DNA from: an uncultured Bacilli bacterium
GTDB lineage: Bacteria > Bacillota_I > Bacilli_A > RF39 > UBA660
Direction: 5' to 3'
DNA: 34,575 bases
Assembly (NCBI GenBank): GCA_947623815.1
Contig: CANQHO010000007.1
Coordinates: forward strand, 1-34,575
This document shows positions 31,926-34,575 of the stretch, one piece after another. The translations under genes were made by a program, and so were the position numbers. The notes below the pieces were generated by a model that was not told the origin of the DNA, did no database searches, and was given only the letters and a program-made list of their open reading frames with translations. Position 1 is the first letter of the stretch. Each line of letters begins with the position of its first letter.

Positions 31926-34223
31926 ATGGAAATAACTTTAATTCAAAATTTTGATGAAAAAAATCATCATACTACTAAAGTTAAAATAACTAGACAATAT
32001 TTAATGAAATTAAACAGTATAAATCCCGATTTTTTTACAACCGATTTATTAAGAAAAGAACAGGATTATTATGAATTAAGTATCAGCGATTTTGAAAAGC
32101 TTTTAGATGAAGCCATGTTTAAAGTCGATTTGATAACTAAATATTCCACTAATTTAAAAGCGGCTTCACTAGAATTAAAAGAAAGTTTTATTAAGGCGCA
32201 AAATAATTATTTAAATGTCCGAAAAAACATTGCTTTTAATCTAGTTGAAAGTAGACATCAAAGAATTAAAATAATCAATAAAAAAATAGATGCTTTTATT
32301 TATGATAATTACAATATCGAACTATTTAATAATTTAATAATTGATTATTTTGAAAATTATAAAAAAATAAATAAATTAAACGATTTGATAAAAGCTAAAG
32401 ATAACTTGTTAGAAAATTTAAGTATTTTTATCGATAAAGACATTTTAAAAGTTTATCAAGCTAATTATGAAAAAGCAATTAAAGAATGTGATGTTGAAAA
32501 ATTGGAAAAACTTTTAAAACAAGGTCAACAAAATATTTTAAACCATTTTAAAAACTTTATTACTCCTATTGACAAATACCAACTAGGTCAACCATTTTAT
32601 TTTATCTGTCACAGTATGAGTAATCCAAATTTTGAAGGCGATTTTTTTACTAACTACATTTCTTGTTCCTTACTTACGAAAGATTTAACAGATACTTATC
32701 GCAATGGTTTTGGTTTTATTTTTCCCGCTGATAATATTGTTGGGGCTTCTTATCAAGATATGTATGTCGATAATCAAGCCATCGATACTGATAGTTTATC
32801 TAACTCTACTACGGTTCCTTGTATAAATACACCTGAGTTAGTTATTAAAAAGGCTTTAGACCAAAAAGAAGAAAACAAAAAAAACCGAAGCGACCAAAAA
32901 GTATATACTGAAGTGGTGGTCAGTGAATTTAATCCGATAGCTATTTTTTGCTTAACTAATGGTAGTAAGGACTTAAATCTAAATTATCAACAAGCTTTGA
33001 AACTTCAAAAAAAATTTCCCCATTTAAAAATTATTGAAATCGATAAAACTTTGTATAAGGATGATTTAAAAGGAGAAAAAATATCTTTAATCCACGATAT
33101 AGAAATGGCTTTAAATGGAACTTATCCTGATTATAAATTTGATTACTCTAGATTTGATTGGTTTTTTGAAAAATTTTTAAAACTAAAAAAACAACCTAAT
33201 TACACTAAAGAAGATATTATCGCTTTATATTTAGAAAATAGAAAACTCTTAAGTTTCGATTTAAACAGTCAAGATCTATTTAGTGGTAAATATGATATTG
33301 AAACTATCAAATATATTTTGTTAAATAATTACAATTTTAATATTAAAAAAATATTAAATGGAAATATTGGTTATAACACTTTAACATATTTGTATAATAA
33401 TTTAAAAAATAATTATGATAAAGATTTTTTAAATAATATCTTTAAAGGCTTGGGTAATTTTATGGAATTATACCCTAAAATAAATATAGATGATGAAATA
33501 TTAAAGGAAATTAAAAACCAAAAAATCATTGATTTTATAAGTATCAATCAAGTTTTAATCAAGCAAATAAATCATAATTATCAAATCAAACAAAATGAAT
33601 TTATCAATTATCAAAAAAAATATCAATTATTAACTAAAGAAAAAATTGAAAAAGAAAATAAAATTACCGAAATTGAAAAACAAAACAGTATTTTAAATTT
33701 GGAATTTTTATATAATATTGCCAAAGTAGATATAGAAATGGAACAAGATAGTTTAAATAATAATGAACTAGAAATTAAAAATTTAAAAGAAAAAATTGAA
33801 AAATTAAGAGAAGATAAAGAAAAACAGGAATTAGAAAAAAACCAATTAAAACGCTTTAAAATATTTAATTTAAAAAAACTAAATCAGATAGATTTAGTTA
33901 TAAATGATTTGGTTTCTCAAATTAAATATTTAGAAATTAGACTTGATATATATAAACAAAATAGTTTAGAAAATAAAAACAACATATTATCATATCGACA
34001 AAAATGGGAAAAAGATACTGGATTTAAAATTGAAGAATTTGATATCAAATTAAAAGAAGCCGCTATATTTATTAAAGAAAATGATTGGTTTTTAGAAAAA
34101 CTAGAATTAGATAAAATCAATAATGAATTAAAGGATATAGAAAAGATAATAGAAAATTTAAAACAAGATATAGATACTTTAGATGAAATCCATGAAGATA
34201 TTAAAGGTATTAAAAATGTTTGA
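31926..34223 (+). CDS. unknown 765-aa protein with an ART-like central domain and C-terminal coiled coil
   Basis: Not recognised as a named family. N-terminal ~215 residues are helical. A central alpha/beta domain (~220-380) has GQPFYFICHSMSN, FTNYISCSLLT and VYTEVVVSEFNPIAIF, a spacing that recalls ADP-ribosyltransferase-fold proteins (His/Arg, S-x-S strand, then Glu in x-E-V-V), but this is weak. Residues ~400-560 are helical, and ~570-765 form a long coiled coil (EKENKITEIEKQNSILNLEF and repeats of LKEKIEKLREDKEKQELEKN). No signal peptide. Its stop lies in a strong terminator. Possibly a cell-structure or toxin-like protein; unknown. Confidence 0.65.
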   Translation: MEITLIQNFDEKNHHTTKVKITRQYLMKLNSINPDFFTTDLLRKEQDYYELSISDFEKLLDEAMFKVDLITKYSTNLKAASLELKESFIKAQNNYLNVRKNIAFNLVESRHQRIKIINKKIDAFIYDNYNIELFNNLIIDYFENYKKINKLNDLIKAKDNLLENLSIFIDKDILKVYQANYEKAIKECDVEKLEKLLKQGQQNILNHFKNFITPIDKYQLGQPFYFICHSMSNPNFEGDFFTNYISCSLLTKDLTDTYRNGFGFIFPADNIVGASYQDMYVDNQAIDTDSLSNSTTVPCINTPELVIKKALDQKEENKKNRSDQKVYTEVVVSEFNPIAIFCLTNGSKDLNLNYQQALKLQKKFPHLKIIEIDKTLYKDDLKGEKISLIHDIEMALNGTYPDYKFDYSRFDWFFEKFLKLKKQPNYTKEDIIALYLENRKLLSFDLNSQDLFSGKYDIETIKYILLNNYNFNIKKILNGNIGYNTLTYLYNNLKNNYDKDFLNNIFKGLGNFMELYPKINIDDEILKEIKNQKIIDFISINQVLIKQINHNYQIKQNEFINYQKKYQLLTKEKIEKENKITEIEKQNSILNLEFLYNIAKVDIEMEQDSLNNNELEIKNLKEKIEKLREDKEKQELEKNQLKRFKIFNLKKLNQIDLVINDLVSQIKYLEIRLDIYKQNSLENKNNILSYRQKWEKDTGFKIEEFDIKLKEAAIFIKENDWFLEKLELDKINNELKDIEKIIENLKQDIDTLDEIHEDIKGIKNV

Positions 34224-34245
34224 AGTTATTCTCCAAACATTTTTT
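34212..34245 (+). terminator. terminator of the 765-aa gene
   Basis: AAAAATGTTTG (34212-34222) and CAAACATTTTT (34234-34244) form an 11-bp stem around an 11-base loop, overlapping the TGA stop (34221-34223). A T run follows. Confidence 0.9.
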
Positions 34246-34389
34246 ATATACCCTTTTATATTGAAATACCAATGTTTTTAGGATGTTTTGGTATATTTAA
34301 TACTATTTTATATAAATTGTATATTGTTTATTATATGGCTTTTTTATTACAAATAAAGGCATTCTACAAATTTCACAGATTGTAAATTT
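34246..34389. other. intergenic region downstream of the tmRNA-like gene
   Basis: Very AT-rich. It holds a weak hairpin (AATACCAA/TTGGTATATT, around 34264-34296). I see no ORF or promoter. If the tmRNA-like RNA on the minus strand extends into here, this is where a T arm and acceptor end would be expected, but none is visible. Confidence 0.6.
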
Positions 34390-34575
34390 TGCGCCAAAAC
34401 GCTTGGTTTGTCTTAAGCAAACCTTATCTTTTCGGGCGTTTTGGGGTTGGGCTCTTTCGGTCAATTTGGGTTGATTGTTTTACGCTGCGACTAAGTTGAA
34501 TGCAGTTGATTCACTCTTTCCGTCTTTTCCATCGGCGGCGAATTTGACTCCAGATTTTAGAACTACGACTGGGCG
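34390..34575 (-). ncRNA. ssrA: partial tmRNA-like RNA with tag reading frame (cut by window end)
   Basis: GC-richer than its surroundings. On the minus strand, a short open frame ends at 34480-34482 (TAA): the last residues are AADGKDGKSESTAFNLVAA, which has the acidic-lysine start and L/V-A-A end of tmRNA tags. Upstream, GAGTC before AAA resembles the (U)AGUC-resume-codon context. Downstream is a pseudoknot-like structure: outer stem CCAAAACGC/GCGTTTTGG and inner GGTTTG/CAAACC. The 3' tRNA-like part (GGTTCGA T loop, CCA end) was searched for by eye between 34216 and 34480 and not found. It may lie elsewhere, as in permuted tmRNA genes. The 5' part is beyond the window. Confidence 0.5.

Noticed and set aside
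34216-34480. Ordinary tmRNA 3' end
   Set aside because: I looked for a T loop (GGTTCGAATCC-like) and CCA acceptor on the minus strand after the tag frame and found none; hence the permuted reading is kept only as a possibility.

Overview
The window is very AT-rich, densely packed bacterial DNA, with TGA, TAA and TAG all used as stops, so the standard bacterial code applies. The gene set points to a spore-forming, low-GC member of the Bacilli, probably one of the Mollicutes-related gut lineages. CotE is a Bacilli-specific spore coat morphogen, and the window also carries SigG, a SpoIVFA/SpoIVFB-like pair and a YlmC/YmxH-type protein. The placement is inferred from gene content only.

Layout. 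1-1500 (+): a three-gene operon starting with a Panacea-domain (SocA/DUF4065) antitoxin-like protein, followed by two unrecognised small proteins; probably a toxin-antitoxin or defence unit. 1542-6550 (-): housekeeping genes: smpB, rnr, an RluA-type pseudouridine synthase, a hypoxanthine/uracil-DNA-glycosylase-like gene, then rplU-prp-rpmA behind an L21-type leader. 6600-8973 (-): an accessory island with its own operator-promoter: an XRE regulator, an ImmA/IrrE-Fic fusion and a protein made of about twelve GPGGGLY-type octads, plus a possible small RNA. 8986-12443 (-): sporulation genes (spoIVFA-like, spoIVFB-like, cotE) with a short M3-like metallopeptidase and an unknown gene. 12614-15331 (+): a 905-aa protein joining a membrane acyltransferase-3 domain, a CapA metallophosphatase and an SGNH esterase. 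15321-18302 (-): a ferritin-like protein, a Gfo/Idh-like oxidoreductase and a kinase-fold protein.

18391-20216 holds three copies of a module with a 38-codon hydrophobic peptide gene, a symmetric terminator hairpin and a convergent promoter. This is the architecture of a type I toxin-antitoxin locus. The last copy runs into an intact PepSY-type membrane gene; the first carries a truncated 3' copy of that gene, cut at a roughly 270-bp element with inverted-repeat ends. 20587-22502 (-) is a GntR/YtrA-type regulator with an ABC ATPase and permease under a consensus promoter. 22517-30982 (-) is a long run of mostly unknown, lineage-specific proteins together with an ApbE-like lipoprotein-like protein, a LafB-type glycolipid glycosyltransferase, a YlmC/YmxH protein and a YcxB-like protein. 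31094-34223 (+) is sigG and a 765-aa coiled-coil protein. The last ~185 bases hold a structured, GC-richer minus-strand RNA with a tmRNA-like tag frame ending in LVAA and stop. No tRNA-like T arm follows it, so if it is tmRNA the gene may be circularly permuted.

The most unusual items are the XRE/ImmA-Fic/GPGGGLY operon, the triplicated small-peptide module, the possible permuted tmRNA, and the acyltransferase-CapA-SGNH fusion. All functional statements come from reading motifs by eye; no database search was run.
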